Shown here: positions 62,539-64,000 of the stretch, one piece after another
Numbering within the stretch: the stretch's first letter is position 1
Layout: each line of letters opens with the position of its first letter
Assembly (NCBI RefSeq): GCF_014495845.1
Contig: NZ_CP061080.1
Location: 5,074,001 to 5,138,000 of the forward strand
Reading direction: 5' to 3'
DNA from: Aquibium microcysteis
GTDB taxonomy: Bacteria; Pseudomonadota; Alphaproteobacteria; Rhizobiales; Rhizobiaceae
Length of the DNA: 64,000 bases
The notes under the pieces: model-generated
What the model was told of the DNA's origin: nothing
What the model saw: only the letters and a program-made list of their open reading frames with translations
Database searches by the model: none
Translations under genes and position numbers: made by a program

Positions 62539-64000
62539 ATGCGGAAGAAGCTGTTCTCGTTCGACATGGGCACCAACAGTATCGGCTGGTGCGTCTTCAA
62601 TCTTGGTCCGAGCAATGAGCCGATCGCGATCGTCGATGCGGGTGTCCGCATCTTCTCCGATGGTCGCGAGCCCAAATCGGGAAACTCGTTGGCGGAGGGT
62701 CGCCGGATGGTGCGCGGCATGGCCCGCCGGCGCGACCGCTACAAGCGCCGCCGAAAGGCCGTGCTGCGGACGTTGACGGAGTACGGTCTGATGCCGTCGG
62801 ATCCGGGGGCGCGTGCGGCGCTGGTGGCCGAGACCAATGATGCGCGACGGGATCGGCCGGCGAACGACGTCTATGCGCTGCGTGCGCGTGGGCTGGACGA
62901 GAGACTGCCGCTCCACCATCTCGGCCGCGCCTTGTTTCACCTTCAGCAGCGGCGCGGGTTCAAGAGCAACCGCAAGGCCGATCGCCGGTCGAATGACAAC
63001 GAGAAGGGCGCCATCGCGATCGGCGAGGATCGCCTGCGCACCGCCATGCATGAAGCCGGCGCGCGCACCCTGGGCGAATTCCTGGCCGGGCGGCGCGGAA
63101 CCGATCCGCTCGGGCGAGGCGGTGTGCGCGTGCGCATCGACGCTGCTGCTTCGTCGGAAGGAGAAGGACGGCGCGAAAAGCCCGGCTACGATTTCTATCC
63201 TGTTCGTGCGATGCTGGAAGACGAGTTCGACCAGATATGGGCCAGGCAGGCCGAGTTCTGGCCCGAAGTCCTGACGGACGATCGCAGACGGCATCTGTTC
63301 CGCGTCATGTTCTACCAGCGGCCGCTGAAGCCGCCGGTCGTCGGCAAATGCAGCTTCAATCCGTCCGAAATGCGGCTGGCGAAGGCGCACCCGCTCTTCC
63401 AGACGTTTCGCCTCTACAAGGAGGTGAACGAACTCGAACTGGTGATGCCGGACCAGTCACAGCGGAAACTGACGAAGGACGAGCGCGACGCCCTCGTGAT
63501 CCATTTGCGCGGCGTCCGCAGCGCGGGCTTTCCGGCTTTGCGCAAGACGCTGAAACTCTCCGAACGGGGGACCCGCTTCAACAAGGAGCACGAAGGTCGC
63601 GAGAAGCTCCTCGGCGACGAGATCCACGCGGCCATGTCCGATAAGGCGCTTTTCGGCAATCGATGGGCTGCGATGCCGATGGACCGACAGTGGGAAACCG
63701 TCGAAAGGCTGCGCGAGGAGAACGATCCTCTCGCCCTTCATCGGTGGCTCGTCGAGCAAGCCGGACTGTCCGACGAGGCGGCCGAAAAGGCGGCGGATGC
63801 GAAGCTCCCCGAAGGTTACGGGCGACTCGGACGAACCGCTCTTGCGACTATGTTGGAAGAGCTGAAGGCAGACGTCATCACGGAGGCCGAGGCCGCGCGC
63901 CGTGCCGGCTACGACCACGCCCTTGCGCGCCATGGCGAAGCCGTCGAGAGGTTGCCCAAGTACCAGGAAATCCTGGAGCGCCGCATTCCCCCGGGCACCG
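62539..64000 (+). CDS. cas9: Cas9 endonuclease, type II-C-like (3' end outside window)
   Basis: The first 487 codons are present. RuvC-I is FSFDMGTNSIGW with catalytic Asp9. The Arg-rich bridge helix is near residues 55-75 (RRMVRGMARRRDRYKRRRK). LFHLQQRRGFKSNRK (132-146), YDFYPVRAMLEDEFDQIW (217-234) and FYQRPLKPPVVGKCSF (258-273) are typical of the compact II-C Cas9 recognition lobe. The HNH domain and RuvC-II/III lie beyond 64,000. The ATG at 62539 follows GGGGAGG by 8 bp and was preferred over the in-frame GTG 62509. Guided by crRNA:tracrRNA, Cas9 cuts invading DNA; the tracrRNA gene lies just upstream. Confidence 0.95.
   Translation, partial: MRKKLFSFDMGTNSIGWCVFNLGPSNEPIAIVDAGVRIFSDGREPKSGNSLAEGRRMVRGMARRRDRYKRRRKAVLRTLTEYGLMPSDPGARAALVAETNDARRDRPANDVYALRARGLDERLPLHHLGRALFHLQQRRGFKSNRKADRRSNDNEKGAIAIGEDRLRTAMHEAGARTLGEFLAGRRGTDPLGRGGVRVRIDAAASSEGEGRREKPGYDFYPVRAMLEDEFDQIWARQAEFWPEVLTDDRRRHLFRVMFYQRPLKPPVVGKCSFNPSEMRLAKAHPLFQTFRLYKEVNELELVMPDQSQRKLTKDERDALVIHLRGVRSAGFPALRKTLKLSERGTRFNKEHEGREKLLGDEIHAAMSDKALFGNRWAAMPMDRQWETVERLREENDPLALHRWLVEQAGLSDEAAEKAADAKLPEGYGRLGRTALATMLEELKADVITEAEAARRAGYDHALARHGEAVERLPKYQEILERRIPPGT

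Overview
The window is about 68% GC by eye, packed with operons, and rich in TRAP and ABC sugar or acid importers, FCD-type GntR and NicS-like TetR regulators, an IalB-family protein, a HisKA_2 histidine kinase and a type II-C-like Cas9. This points to a free-living alphaproteobacterium (Hyphomicrobiales or Rhodospirillales are likely; the species cannot be told from the sequence). No rRNA, tRNA, insertion sequence or replication origin was recognised.

Positions 1-35,400 are a catabolic archipelago. (a) 1-4,574 (minus strand): aroE-like shikimate/quinate dehydrogenase, a TRAP transporter (dctP-dctQ-dctM) and an SMP-30/gluconolactonase, divergent from a TetR regulator, an HSL-type esterase and a DUF3237 protein; two 17-bp direct repeats lie in the divergent promoter region. 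(b) 6.8-21.0 kb: FAD oxidoreductase, GntR/FCD regulator, two paralogous EthD-like proteins, NAD-epimerase, SDR, EamA exporter, a second TRAP operon with an alcohol dehydrogenase and an aldo/keto reductase, a sugar isomerase-like TIM barrel, an M24 hydrolase and a type II dehydroquinase. Three divergent promoter regions (near 9,481, 17,507 and 20,388) carry the same 15-bp element built on TACAGTA, so the block looks like one regulon. (c) 21.1-29.6 kb: a 6-deoxyhexose (L-fucose-like) import and oxidation set: PfkB kinase, FucU-like mutarotase, complete ABC sugar importer, fuconolactonase-like amidohydrolase and aldose dehydrogenase-like reductase. (d) 29.8-35.1 kb: BtpA/SgcQ, M42 peptidase (SgcX-like), FGGY kinase, a second PfkB kinase and a TIM-barrel isomerase.

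Positions 36-50.4 kb are a defence island: a 1,663-aa DUF4011-SF1 helicase-Vsr-like nuclease, McrC, and a McrB with an EVE-like domain inserted between its Walker motifs, all on the minus strand, and divergently a 1,701-aa fusion of DnaQ-like exonuclease, RecQ and UvrD. Positions 50.8-61.4 kb are envelope and signalling genes: an EamA exporter, a histidine kinase whose N-terminus matches the copper/ethylene-binding domain of plant ETR1, a beta-propeller protein, a GAF-PAS-GGDEF-EAL protein preceded by a 16-codon leader, an IalB protein, a YadA-like adhesin and a small exported protein.

The right end (61.5-64.0 kb) is a second defence locus with lower GC. It holds a decayed GIY-YIG gene, a well-formed tracrRNA gene on the minus strand (promoter, anti-repeat, nexus and terminator all visible), a lone CRISPR-repeat-like sequence 80 bp upstream of cas9, and the first 487 codons of cas9, which runs off the window. 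Any cas1, cas2 and CRISPR array would lie beyond 64,000.
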